Below are positions 40,155-48,527 of a stretch of DNA of 64,000 bases, in pieces. Both the position numbers and the translations under genes were made by a program. The notes below the pieces were generated by a model. It did no database searches and was not told the origin of the DNA. It saw only the letters and a program-made list of their open reading frames with translations. This DNA is from Planomonospora parontospora (GTDB taxonomy: Bacteria; Actinomycetota; Actinomycetes; Streptosporangiales; Streptosporangiaceae). How positions within the stretch are numbered: the stretch's first letter is position 1; the number at the start of each line of letters is the position of its first letter. The stretch lies in NCBI GenBank assembly GCA_014647935.1, contig BMQD01000025.1, positions 1 through 64,000 of the forward strand. Direction: 5' to 3'.

Positions 40155-40180
40155 CCCTTCCGGCGCAAGAGCGGCTGACC
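40133..40180 (+). repeat. 24-bp perfect tandem duplication across a stop codon
   Basis: The unit CTTCCGGCGCAAGAGCGGCT plus GACC occurs twice without a gap. The first copy contains the stop codon of the DUF5302 gene. The unit is a multiple of three, so the second copy keeps the same frame and its own stop. Confidence 0.95.
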
Positions 40181-40250
40181 GGCGCGACCGACCGACCCCC
40201 GGCCGGACGCTCCCGGTGCGCGGGGGAGGCTTCTGCCGTAGTCTGCCCGG

Positions 40251-40691
40251 ATGCGCGACCTTGGCGAAGATCCCCGGCCCGCCCGCGGCGCGGTCCGGGA
40301 GGTCCACCGGGTGGACCGGGCGGCGACCGTGGACTACTCCCCCGACCTGGACGGCCTCGCCGACCCCGGCGAGATCGTCTGGGCCTGGGTGCCCTACGAG
40401 GAGGATCCCGGCCGGGGCAAGGACCGGCCCCTGCTGGTCGTCGGCCGCCACGGCCGGCGGTTGCTGGCGATGATGCTCTCCAGCCGCGGCGGCGACCGCC
40501 CGGACAACTGGCTGGAGCTCGGCCCGGGCCGCTGGGACCGCGGCGGCCGCGTCTCCTACCTGCGCCTGGACCGGATCTTCGAGCTGGGTGAGGACGACAT
40601 CCGCCGCGAGGGCGCCGTCCTGGACCGCGACCGCTTCCTGCGGGTCGCCGCCGTCCTGCGCGCCACCCACGGCTGGGCCGCCGACGGCTGA
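40251..40691 (+). CDS. PemK/MazF-like toxin family protein
   Basis: A 146-residue protein. After about 40 residues comes the PemK/MazF-like fold: LADPGEIVWAWVPYEEDPGR, GKDRPLLVVGRHGRRLLAMM, SYLRLDRIFELGEDDIRREG. The GEIVW-x-x-VPYEE-x-x-G-x-x-K-x-RP start is typical. MazF proteins are mRNA-cutting toxins. No antitoxin gene is adjacent, so a solitary, perhaps non-toxic, chromosomal member is likely. Confidence 0.75.
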   Translation: MRDLGEDPRPARGAVREVHRVDRAATVDYSPDLDGLADPGEIVWAWVPYEEDPGRGKDRPLLVVGRHGRRLLAMMLSSRGGDRPDNWLELGPGRWDRGGRVSYLRLDRIFELGEDDIRREGAVLDRDRFLRVAAVLRATHGWAADG

Positions 40692-40735
40692 CCCGCCCCG
40701 CCCGTTCCGCCTCCGGTGTGTGCCCGGACAGGCCG

Positions 40736-40769
40736 CGGCCCCGGTCCCGGGGAACCGGGATCGGGGCCG
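40736..40769. terminator. Bidirectional terminator between PemK-like and GlsB-like genes
   Basis: A 15-bp stem (CGGCCCCGGTCCCGG / CCGGGATCGGGGCCG, one G-T pair) with a GGAA loop lies between convergent genes. Confidence 0.75.
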
Positions 40770-40812
40770 TGTGCGTGTCCGTGCGGCGTCTCGGCCGGAA
40801 GGCCGGACCCCT

Positions 40813-41085
40813 TTACCGGACGCTGCGCCTGCCGTACAGGCTGACCGCCAGGATGACTCCGACGGCGGCGACGGCGATCTGCAGGACCAGTTCGATCCAG
40901 TCGATGCCGCCGGTGCTGGCGACGCCGAAGGCGCCGGCGATGGCGGTGCCGATGAGCGCGGCGACGATGCCGATCACGATGGTCAGCCAGATCGGGATGC
41001 CCTGCCGTCCCGGGACGACCAGGCGGCCCAGGGCTCCGATGATGGCGCCGATGACGATGGCGGTGATGATGCCGGTGACTGTCAT
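40813..41085 (-). CDS. GlsB/YeaQ/YmgE family small membrane protein
   Basis: A 90-residue protein with three hydrophobic segments: MTVTGIITAIVIGAIIGALG, RLVVPGRQGIPIWLTIVIGI, VAALIGTAIAGAFGV and a C-terminal LVLQIAVAAVGVILAVSLYG. The RLVVPGRQ turn marks the family. The ATG at 41085 has GAGGGAGTGTGGAAC in front. It is a relative of the protein at 37.0 kb. Confidence 0.82.
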   Translation of the reverse strand: MTVTGIITAIVIGAIIGALGRLVVPGRQGIPIWLTIVIGIVAALIGTAIAGAFGVASTGGIDWIELVLQIAVAAVGVILAVSLYGRRSVR

Positions 41086-41205
41086 GTTCCACACTCCCTC
41101 TTGTTCGAGCCGACCTCCGTCTGCCCCGGCGGGCAGGGCCGACACATCACGGATCGATCACGGTCTCGCGACCGCTCTTGATGACCGGCCGCGCCGGGGT
41201 TCCGT

Positions 41206-42093
41206 TCACGCGGTCTCGTCCTCGATGATCTGGAACGCCGCGGTGGAGCCGCTCGCGGCCGACTCGATCGCGCCCTGCGTCTCGGTGATGGTGTCCCCCG
41301 CGGAGTACAGACCCGGGACGCTGGTACGGCAGCAGCCGTCGGTCTTGACGTAGCAGTCCTCGCGCAGGGCCAGACCCCTGTCCTTCGCGAGCCTGGAGAC
41401 CAGCGGGACCGGCCGCTGGTCGAGCTGCCACAGCAGGGTCCCCCGCTCGACGACCGCGCCGTCGTCCAGTTCGACCGCGCGCAGGTCGCCGCCGTCGTGG
41501 CGCAGCCCGCGGATCCTCCCGGTGACCGTCTCCACGCCGAGGTCGCCCGCCGGCGCCTCCCCGTCGGTGAAGACGATCACGTCGTCGCTCCAGGCGGCGA
41601 ACGCCCGGGGCGCCTTCCTGGCGAACTCCGGATCGGCGGTGACCACTCCCCAGGCGCGCTCGCGGTTCTCCCAGCCCGAGCAGAAGGGGCAGTGGATGAT
41701 GCTCGCGCCCCAGCACTCCCGGAACCCCTCCAGCTCGGGGATGACGTCGGTCATCCCCGTGGCGAGCAGCACCCGCCGGGCCCAGAACGGACCACCGTCC
41801 TCCGTGACCACCTCGAACCCGCCGCCGCCCGGGTCGGGGACCAGGTCCACGGCCTCGGTCTCGTGGAGTTCGGCCATGCCGTACCGGGCGAGGTCGCTCC
41901 AGGCGCGGCTCCGGTACTCGGCGGGGCTCACCCCGTCCAGGCCGAGGATGCCGTGCACACCGTGCGAACCCGCGTTGCGGGGGTCGGCCGGCGACTCCAG
42001 TACCGCGACGCGGCGCAGGGATCGGCTGAGTGTCATGGCCGCGGTGAGCCCGGCGGGCCCGCCGCCGATGATCGCGACGTCGTAGTGCTGCAT
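41206..42093 (-). CDS. Thioredoxin-reductase-like FAD-dependent oxidoreductase
   Basis: A 295-residue flavoprotein. The FAD loop GGGPAGL is at residues 10-16, the redox pair CPFC at 135-138 and the second flavin motif GLYSAGDTITETQGAI near 260-275. The CPFC pair replaces CATC of true thioredoxin reductase, and the NADPH-binding GxGxxA loop is poorly conserved (WGVVTADPEFARK). This fits the group that oxidises small thiols or dithiols in secondary metabolism (GliT/HlmI-like) or ferredoxin-type reductases. It is the last gene of a five-gene minus-strand operon, 30 bases after the hydroxylase gene. Confidence 0.8.
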   Translation of the reverse strand: MQHYDVAIIGGGPAGLTAAMTLSRSLRRVAVLESPADPRNAGSHGVHGILGLDGVSPAEYRSRAWSDLARYGMAELHETEAVDLVPDPGGGGFEVVTEDGGPFWARRVLLATGMTDVIPELEGFRECWGASIIHCPFCSGWENRERAWGVVTADPEFARKAPRAFAAWSDDVIVFTDGEAPAGDLGVETVTGRIRGLRHDGGDLRAVELDDGAVVERGTLLWQLDQRPVPLVSRLAKDRGLALREDCYVKTDGCCRTSVPGLYSAGDTITETQGAIESAASGSTAAFQIIEDETA

Positions 42094-42123
42094 GCCGGTC
42101 CCCTGCCCACGGGCCGTGCCCCG

Positions 42124-42705
42124 TCACCTCCGACGCCGTTCGGCGCGGAAGGGCTCGGCGAGCTGGGCCAGATAGGCGGCGGGGTAGTCGGGTTTGGCGG
42201 CCATGCCCAGTTGCTCGGAGGTGAAGCTCCGGGCCGGGTCGTAGGAGAAGGTGCCGAGCAGGTGGTCCCAGACCAGGGTGAACAGGCCGAAGTTGACATC
42301 GCCGACGCCGGCCCACTTCAGATGATGGAGGCGGTGCCCCTCGTTGAGCGCGAGCACGTACTTCAGGGCGCCGATGCGGTAGTCGGCGTTGGAGTGCTGC
42401 AGCAGCAGCTGCACCGCGACGGCGACGGCCAGCGCGGCGGCCACGTCGACGGGCAACCCGATGAGGATGAGCGGGACGACACCGGCGCTCATCTCCAGCG
42501 TCTGGTGCAAGGGGTGCTTCATCAGGCCGTTGAAGCCGTAGAAGCGCTTGACCGAGTGGTGGACTGCGTGGAAACGCCACAGCAGGCCGATCAGCCACAG
42601 TTTGGAGGCGCCGGAGGCGGCCAGGGCGACGGCGGCGCCGTTGACGCCCAGCAGCATGAACGGCGCGTAGCCGTAGCGGACGACAGATTTCAGCATGCGC
42701 ATCAT
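42124..42705 (-). CDS. Fatty acid hydroxylase/sterol desaturase family protein, internally deleted
   Basis: A 193-residue membrane protein of the FA_hydroxylase superfamily. Two histidine boxes are present: LLWRFHAVHHSVKRFYGF and NEGHRLHHLKWAG, plus LLQHSNADYRIG. The first box (HxxxH, about 15-20 residues before HAVHH in relatives) is missing. The N-terminal MLLGVNGAAVALAASGASKL runs straight into WLIGLLWRF, so about 80 residues are gone compared with the usual 270-290. Loss of two iron-ligand histidines should prevent di-iron catalysis. The frame is otherwise clean. It is part of the ABC exporter operon. Confidence 0.75.
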   Translation of the reverse strand: MMRMLKSVVRYGYAPFMLLGVNGAAVALAASGASKLWLIGLLWRFHAVHHSVKRFYGFNGLMKHPLHQTLEMSAGVVPLILIGLPVDVAAALAVAVAVQLLLQHSNADYRIGALKYVLALNEGHRLHHLKWAGVGDVNFGLFTLVWDHLLGTFSYDPARSFTSEQLGMAAKPDYPAAYLAQLAEPFRAERRRR

Positions 42706-42807
42706 CGTCGCGGCCGCCGGCCCTCTCGGACTTGGACGGATCCGCTGGGCTGCGAACCGGGCCGTGCCGGTCCTGCCGGGCGACAGGGCGGGACCGGCTG
42801 GCGTCGT

Positions 42808-43098
42808 TCAGGGGGCACGCTCCGGACGACGTCCCGGATCGGACGTCAGCCGGCCATGGGCGCCGGGGGCGGCTCGCAGTCCGTGCCGGGCACCGGCCGG
42901 GATGATCGCGGCCTCGGTCCGGCACCGGTGGCCGTGCCGGTCGGTCAGCGTCACCTCGCCGTCGAGCACCAGCAGGACCTGCACCGCGGCGTGCGCGTGC
43001 GGTTCGGCCGACCCGATCGCGCCGGTGAAGGCGAGCAGGCCCGGGGCCGCCGTGGCCGTGCCCGCCCAACCGGCCGAAGGAGCCCGGGCAGGACTCAC
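42808..43098 (-). CDS. Cupin-type sensor domain, truncated AraC-like regulator
   Basis: A 96-residue protein. GLLAFTGAIGSAEPHAHAAV, QVLLVLDGEVTLTDRHGHRC and AAIIPAGARHGLRAAPGA make one cupin barrel like the N-terminal sensor half of AraC-family regulators. The DNA-binding half (two HTH motifs, about 150 residues) is absent; the frame drifts and stops. It starts 4 bases after the second ABC gene. Either a remnant or a stand-alone ligand binder. Confidence 0.6.
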   Translation of the reverse strand: MSPARAPSAGWAGTATAAPGLLAFTGAIGSAEPHAHAAVQVLLVLDGEVTLTDRHGHRCRTEAAIIPAGARHGLRAAPGAHGRLTSDPGRRPERAP

Positions 43099-43102
43099 CG
43101 GC

Positions 43103-44830
43103 TCAGTCCTGCGCTGCCGGTGTCAGGGAGGCGTTCCAGAAGTCGGCGTAGCGGCCGCCGCGGTCGAGCAGTTCGTCGTGGGTGCCTTCCTCCACGATCC
43201 GGCCGCCCTCGAGAAAGGCGATGTGATCGGCGCGCCGGACCGTCCGCATCCGATGAGCGACCATCACGACCGTCCGGCCGGCCATCAGGCGCTCGACGCC
43301 CTCGTGGACGGCCGCCTCGTTCACCGGGTCCAGCGCGGAGGTCACCTCGTCCAGCAGCACGATGGGCGCGTCCTTCAGCAGAGCCCGCGCGATCGAGACG
43401 CGCTGGCGCTCGCCGCCCGACAGCAGGGCGCCGCCCTCGCCGACGTTCGCCGCCCATCCGCCGGGAAGCCGCTCGATCACCTCGTCCAGCCGCGCGGCGC
43501 CCGCCGCCGCCCGCAGCTCGGCCTCGGTGGCCTCGGGGCGGCCCAGCCGTACGTTCTCCTCGATCGTGCCGTCGAAGAGGTAGACGTCCTGGAACACGAT
43601 GGCCAGCCGGGACATCAGCGTCTCGGTGCTCATCGAGCGCACGTCCACGCCGCCCACGCGCACCGCGCCCGCGTCCACGTCGTGGAAGCGCGCGAGCAGC
43701 TGCAGCAGTGTGCTCTTGCCCGCGCCCGAGGGGCCGACCACGGCGAGGCGCCGTCCCTCGGGCACGGACAACGACAACCCGTCGAACACCGCGCGGTCGC
43801 CGTGCCGGAAGGCGACGGACTCCAGCTCCAGGCCGTGACCCACCGGCTGGATCGGTTCCGGTGCCTCCGGCAGCGGCTCGGTGCGCAGGAGCGCGTCGAG
43901 TCTGGTCAGCTCGGAGCGCGCGCTGCGGAGTCTGCCGCCCATGTCCGCCAGCGACAGGACCGGATCGGCGCAGCGGGCGGCCAGCACCAGGATCGTCAGC
44001 ACCTCCGCGACACCTATGCTCCCGCCCAGTGCGAGGTGGGCACCCAGAACCAGCAACCCGGTGAACACCGCCTGCACCACGAGCGCTGAACCGATCATGC
44101 CGGGCAGCACCGACAACACGGTACGGCGGGACGCCCGCTGGAGTTCCCGCAGCGCGTCGTCGAGCAGCGCGAAGCGTTGGACGCTCCGGCCGCCGGCGCG
44201 CAGCACCGGCTGAGCCTGGAGATATTCGATGACCCGCCCGGTGGCCTCGGTGTCACGTTCGTGGCGGTCGGCGTCGCCTGCGGCCATCGAGCGGCCGGTC
44301 CGGATCTGGACCGCCGCCACGAGCGGCACGGCGACCAGCGCGGCCAGGCCCAGCTGCCAGTTGAAGGCGAGCATCACGCCGACGATCGTCACGGGGGTGA
44401 CGAAGGCGGAGATGTAGGGCGCCAGTAGATGCGCGATCACGCCCATCGTCTCCAGCACGCCCTGACTGGCCAGGACGGACACCTCCCCGACCCGGCCGCC
44501 GCCGTACCAGCCGAGGGGCAGCCGGGCCAGATGATCGCCGAGGCGGTGGTACATGCCGCGCAGCAGCGTGGTCCCGGCGCGGAAACCGAACAGATCGCTG
44601 AGATAGCGCAGCACCGCGTAGATCGCGACCGCGCCGCCGAACGCGGTCAGCCAGGGCAGCGCGTCCGCGGGGTCGTCTGCGGGGTCACCGCCGAACAGGG
44701 CCCGCAGCACGGGGACCAGCAGGGCGTAGGACAGACCCTCGGCGATCGCGGTCACCGTCATCAGGGCCACGGTGCGACGCACCGGCCGGGCGTGATCACG
44801 GCCCAGGACGCGCAGCAGCATGCGGATCAT
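43103..44830 (-). CDS. ABC exporter, fused permease-ATPase (IrtB-like half)
   Basis: A 575-residue half-transporter with six membrane segments (about 20-300) and an ATPase domain. Walker A is GPSGAGKSTL, the signature LSGGERQR, Walker B IVLLDEVTSALD, and H-loop VAHRM. It overlaps the preceding half-transporter gene by 4 bases, so they form a heterodimer. The pair most resembles IrtA/IrtB-type transporters tied to siderophores, but the siderophore-interacting domain is absent and export of a small metabolite is as likely. Confidence 0.85.
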   Translation of the reverse strand: MIRMLLRVLGRDHARPVRRTVALMTVTAIAEGLSYALLVPVLRALFGGDPADDPADALPWLTAFGGAVAIYAVLRYLSDLFGFRAGTTLLRGMYHRLGDHLARLPLGWYGGGRVGEVSVLASQGVLETMGVIAHLLAPYISAFVTPVTIVGVMLAFNWQLGLAALVAVPLVAAVQIRTGRSMAAGDADRHERDTEATGRVIEYLQAQPVLRAGGRSVQRFALLDDALRELQRASRRTVLSVLPGMIGSALVVQAVFTGLLVLGAHLALGGSIGVAEVLTILVLAARCADPVLSLADMGGRLRSARSELTRLDALLRTEPLPEAPEPIQPVGHGLELESVAFRHGDRAVFDGLSLSVPEGRRLAVVGPSGAGKSTLLQLLARFHDVDAGAVRVGGVDVRSMSTETLMSRLAIVFQDVYLFDGTIEENVRLGRPEATEAELRAAAGAARLDEVIERLPGGWAANVGEGGALLSGGERQRVSIARALLKDAPIVLLDEVTSALDPVNEAAVHEGVERLMAGRTVVMVAHRMRTVRRADHIAFLEGGRIVEEGTHDELLDRGGRYADFWNASLTPAAQD

Positions 44831-46623
44831 CGGTCCTCCTTGGACTGCCAGAAGGCGGCGAACTCACCGTTCTCCGCCAGGAGGTCGGCGGGCCTGCCCT
44901 GCTCGACGATCGACCCGTCGTCCAGCATCACGACGGCGTCGGCGTCGGCGACGGTCTCCAGGCGGTGGGCGATGACCAGGATCGTGCGGTCGCCCTCCGG
45001 CTCCGCCAGTGCCCGCCGTACCGCCTGCTCGGTCTGCGGGTCGGCGAATGCGGTCGCCTCGTCCAGGACCAGTACGGGCGTGTCGGCGAGCAGCGCGCGG
45101 GCGAGCGCGATCCGCTGCGCCTCGCCGCCCGACAGCCCGGCCTCCTGTCCGAGCACCGTGTCGTAGCCGCGTGGCAGCTCAAGGATCCGATCATGGATGT
45201 TCGCCGTCCGGGCCGCGTGCATCACCTCGTCGAGGCCCGCATGCGGTACGGCGAGCGCGATGTTGTCCGCGACCGATGCGCGCAGCAGGCGCACGTCCTG
45301 GAAGACGAAGGAGACCGTCCGGTAGAGATCGTGGCTGCCGATCTCACGCAGATCGACGCCGCCCAGGGTGACCGAACCGTGAGTCGGGTCGAAGAAGCGC
45401 GGCAGCAGCCGGACCAGCGTGGACTTGCCGCTGCCCGAGGGCCCGACGATCGCGGTGACCGTGCCCGGTTCGAGGACCAGGTCGATCCCGCGCAGCACCT
45501 CGCGATCGGCTTCGTAGCCGAAGCGGACGTCGCGCAGTTCCACCCGGTGGCCCTGCGGCGGGAGCGGGTGCGCGGGCTCCGGCAGCGGCGCCACCTCGAG
45601 CACGTCCCGGATCCGGCCGATCGCGCGCCTGGCGGCCTGCAGGTCGTCGAGACCGTGGGCGATGAGGGCCTCCACCGGAGCGGTCAGGCCCAGTCCCAGC
45701 AGCAGGAAGGGCAGCAGGTCGGCCGGGGGCAGGCCGCCGGCCGTGATCAGGGCGGTGCCGCCGATCAGCACGACCAGCAGCACGAACGGCGGTGACAGCA
45801 CCAGCTGCATTCCGGCGGCGACCACGGAGAGGCCGCGCACGAAGCGGTGGTAGACGCCGACGAAGTCGTCGGTGGCCGTGCGGAACCTGTGGTGGGCGCG
45901 CCCGGAACCGCCGAACGCCTTGACCACGGCGATGCCTTGGACGAACTCGACGACGGAGTCGGCGATCCGCCCCATGGCCGCGTCGAACCGCTTCTCCTCA
46001 CGCAGCCGGGCCGGGGTCATCATCAGCGGGAGGTGGGCCAGGGCCAGCACCACCGGGATCAGCGTGATCAGCGTGAGCCGCCAGTCGACGGTGAACAGGT
46101 AGACCAGCGAGAGCAGCGGCAGCACGAACGCGGCGACGAGCTCGCCGGGGGCATGGGCGATGAACGGGTGCACGGCGCTGACATCCTCGCCCACCACCTT
46201 GGCCAGCTCGCCGGTGCGGCGGCGGGAGAACCAGCCGATCGGCACCCGGCCCAGCCGGGCGGCCAGCCGCCGGCGGAGCGCGAGCTGCACCTCGCCGTCC
46301 ACGATGTGCCCGATCCCGGACGACGCACCGGTGAACGCCAGCCGGACGAACAGCCCCGCCGCGCCGGCGATCACCACGGACCAGACCCGGCCGGGATCGA
46401 TCGGGCCGGGCGCCAGCAGGATCCGGCCGAGTTCGGCGACCGCCAGCAGCGGCGCCAGCCCCGCGACGGCGCCGATGACCTGGAAGGCGACGACGGCTGC
46501 GAAACTCCAGGCGTGCGGGCGCAGCAGCCTGCCCAGGCGGGCGTCGTGCGCGGGATCGGGGCCGGGCGGCGGTGCGGGCGGCGGCCCGGCCTGGACCTGT
46601 CCGGCGTCGGAGGTGATTGTCAT
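44827..46623 (-). CDS. ABC exporter, fused permease-ATPase (IrtA-like half)
   Basis: A 598-residue half-transporter. The N-terminal 40 residues are Pro-rich and cytoplasmic, then six membrane segments and the ATPase: Walker A GPSGSGKSTL, signature LSGGEAQR, Walker B VLVLDEATAFAD, H-loop IAHRL. AFAD after Walker B where SALD is usual is shared with siderophore-type exporters. It is the first gene of an operon continuing with its partner, a cupin, a hydroxylase remnant and a flavoprotein. Confidence 0.86.
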   Translation of the reverse strand: MTITSDAGQVQAGPPPAPPPGPDPAHDARLGRLLRPHAWSFAAVVAFQVIGAVAGLAPLLAVAELGRILLAPGPIDPGRVWSVVIAGAAGLFVRLAFTGASSGIGHIVDGEVQLALRRRLAARLGRVPIGWFSRRRTGELAKVVGEDVSAVHPFIAHAPGELVAAFVLPLLSLVYLFTVDWRLTLITLIPVVLALAHLPLMMTPARLREEKRFDAAMGRIADSVVEFVQGIAVVKAFGGSGRAHHRFRTATDDFVGVYHRFVRGLSVVAAGMQLVLSPPFVLLVVLIGGTALITAGGLPPADLLPFLLLGLGLTAPVEALIAHGLDDLQAARRAIGRIRDVLEVAPLPEPAHPLPPQGHRVELRDVRFGYEADREVLRGIDLVLEPGTVTAIVGPSGSGKSTLVRLLPRFFDPTHGSVTLGGVDLREIGSHDLYRTVSFVFQDVRLLRASVADNIALAVPHAGLDEVMHAARTANIHDRILELPRGYDTVLGQEAGLSGGEAQRIALARALLADTPVLVLDEATAFADPQTEQAVRRALAEPEGDRTILVIAHRLETVADADAVVMLDDGSIVEQGRPADLLAENGEFAAFWQSKEDR

Positions 46624-46852
46624 GCCGAACGTCCTTCCTTGCGTCGAGCGGTCAGGGGGCGCTCCCCGGCGGGGAGCGGGTGGCGGGAGCCCGGCGGTGC
46701 CGCCGTGCTCGGGGCCGTCGCGGTGAACGGGGTACGGCCGGACGCGGCCGTCCTGGGCGGCGGCAAGGTGCGGATGTCCTGGCCGACGGCGGGGTGCGGA
46801 CGAGTGCGCCGGCCCGGCTGGACGGCCGCGTCCAGGTCGCTCGCGCCGGGCG

Positions 46853-47800
46853 TCACCCGCCGAGGGACTCGCGGAGGAAGTCGAGGATCTCCGCCCGGGC
46901 GGGCGTCGCCTGGGGTGCCATGCCCGGCATGCTCAGGAACGCGTGCCCCGCCTCCGGGTACTCGCTGAGCCGTACGGGCGCCCCGGCCGCCTGGAGCCGC
47001 TCGGCGTAGCGGCGGCCGTGGTCGGCGATCGGATCGGTGGTCGGCACCACCACGAGCACCGGGGCCGTCCCGCTCAGGTCGCCGGCCGGGTCGTCGGTGT
47101 ACAGCGGCGACAGCGCGCGGGCGTCGGCACCCTCGGGAACGGCCAGCCGCTGGAAGAACCGCAGCAGCGGCAAGGACAGGGTGGGCGTGGTCGCGTACCG
47201 GGTCGCCGAGTCGTACGTCCAGGCCGCCGCGGTCACGTCGACCACCGGGTTGACCAGCACCTGCGCCCGCAGCCCCAGGCCGGTCCGCCTGGCCCTGACG
47301 GCCGCCAGCGCGCTGATCAGCCCGCCGCAGCTCTCGCCGAAGACGGCGACGCGGGCCGGGTCGATGCCCCACGTCCCGGCGTGCTCCACCACGTGCCGGA
47401 GCACGTCCCAGCCGTCGTCGGCGGCGGCGGACAACGGTGTCTCCCAGTCGAGGAGGCGGTGCTCGACGGAGACGACGACCGTCGGCAGGTGGGCGGCGAG
47501 GTGGCTGTTGACCCAGTCGCTCTGCACGGCCGTGCCGACGAAGGCGCCTCCGTGCACGTGGATCACGAGGGGCAGGGGGCCTGCGACCGGGGGGCGGTAC
47601 ACCCGGACGGGGAGTTCGCGACCGGGCAGCGCCACCTGCTGCCAGCCGATCGCGGCACCGGGGTCCGGCTCCCCGGTGATGATCCGTGCCGCCGTGGACG
47701 CCCGGACGCGGTTCTCGGCGTCCCGGTAGGCGATCAGCTCCTCAGCCGTCACCGTGGACCAGTCCGGCTCCGCGGGCCGCATCGCGGTGATGTCGGTCAT
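46853..47800 (-). CDS. Alpha/beta hydrolase, HSL/esterase family
   Basis: A 315-residue esterase-like hydrolase. The oxyanion motif HGGA is at residues 83-86, the nucleophile Ser157 in GESCGG, Asp256 in TTDPIADHG and His286 in EAGHAFL. This is the hormone-sensitive-lipase branch that cuts short acyl or steryl esters. The ATG at 47800 follows GGGGAGAAGT. It is divergent from a TetR gene across about 70 bases with inverted repeats, so it is probably repressed by that regulator. Confidence 0.87.
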   Translation of the reverse strand: MTDITAMRPAEPDWSTVTAEELIAYRDAENRVRASTAARIITGEPDPGAAIGWQQVALPGRELPVRVYRPPVAGPLPLVIHVHGGAFVGTAVQSDWVNSHLAAHLPTVVVSVEHRLLDWETPLSAAADDGWDVLRHVVEHAGTWGIDPARVAVFGESCGGLISALAAVRARRTGLGLRAQVLVNPVVDVTAAAWTYDSATRYATTPTLSLPLLRFFQRLAVPEGADARALSPLYTDDPAGDLSGTAPVLVVVPTTDPIADHGRRYAERLQAAGAPVRLSEYPEAGHAFLSMPGMAPQATPARAEILDFLRESLGG

Positions 47801-47817
47801 ACTTCTCCCCAAGTTTC

Positions 47818-47860
47818 GATACCTCTGGTTTCGGAACCTAAGGTAGCGCAATTCGGTATC
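47818..47860. promoter_or_regulatory. Divergent promoter/operator of esterase and TetR genes
   Basis: CGATACC (47818-47824) and GGTATCG (47854-47860) form an inverted pair, and between them lies GGTT-TCGG-AACC (47827-47838). The region covers both promoters, and the TetR start is only 9 bases from the right arm. Confidence 0.5.
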
Positions 47861-47868
47861 GTGTGAGA

Positions 47869-48444
47869 ATGACTCCGCTCACACCCGCCCGGCCGCCCGG
47901 CCGCCCGCGTTCCGGCATCAACGACGTGGTCTTCGCCGCGACGCTGAGCACAGTCCGCGAGCTGGGCTACGCGCGCGCCACGGTGGAGCGCATCGCCGCC
48001 GCGGCCGGCATCGCGAAGACGACGATCTACCGTCGCTGGCCGACGAAGGGGGCGCTGATCGTGGACTGCCTGCTCGACGCGTTCGGCCCGGTGCCACTGG
48101 AGGGCGGCAGCCGGGCCGAGATCGTCTCCTCGGCCGTCCGCTGGACCGCGGGCAAGATCGGCGAGCCGGGGGTGGGTGACGCGTTCGCGGGCGTGTTCAG
48201 CGACGGCGTCAGTGATCCGGAGCTGCGCGAGATCCTCTCCTCACGCTTACAGGACCCCTACCGGCTCGCACTCCAGGAGGCGCTCGGCGAGCCGGAGCAC
48301 CGGGTCCTGTTCCTCATCGACGTCGTCGTCGGGACCCTGCTCCACCGGATGGGCATGACCGGCGAGCCGATGGTCGACGGTGACGTCGACGCACTGGTGG
48401 AGATGGTCCTGCCGCTGTTCCACCGGGAACCGGACAGCCCTTGA
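47869..48444 (+). CDS. TetR family transcriptional regulator
   Basis: A 191-residue regulator. The HTH reads ELGYARATVERIAAAAGIAK then TTIYRRWPTKGALI. The C-terminal part (VLFLIDVVVGTLLHRMGMTG) matches TetR_C regulators of the AcrR/YerO type. A GTG at 47863 could add two residues. No ribosome site is evident, so leaderless translation is possible. It is divergent from the esterase gene. Confidence 0.87.
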   Translation: MTPLTPARPPGRPRSGINDVVFAATLSTVRELGYARATVERIAAAAGIAKTTIYRRWPTKGALIVDCLLDAFGPVPLEGGSRAEIVSSAVRWTAGKIGEPGVGDAFAGVFSDGVSDPELREILSSRLQDPYRLALQEALGEPEHRVLFLIDVVVGTLLHRMGMTGEPMVDGDVDALVEMVLPLFHREPDSP

Positions 48445-48527
48445 GTCAGGCTCATCTTTTCTCTTGACCGGCCGCCGTCCCGGACGGACCATGAGGCACC
48501 GGCCCCCTCCCCGCGGAGGCACCCCCC

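Noticed and set aside
40251-40691. A complete toxin-antitoxin locus.
   Set aside because: No small DNA-binding or antitoxin-like gene overlaps or adjoins the PemK/MazF-like gene; the DUF5302 gene upstream is not an antitoxin family.
43103-46623. Firm naming of the ABC pair as irtA and irtB.
   Set aside because: The siderophore-interacting domain is missing and no siderophore genes are near, so only likeness is stated.
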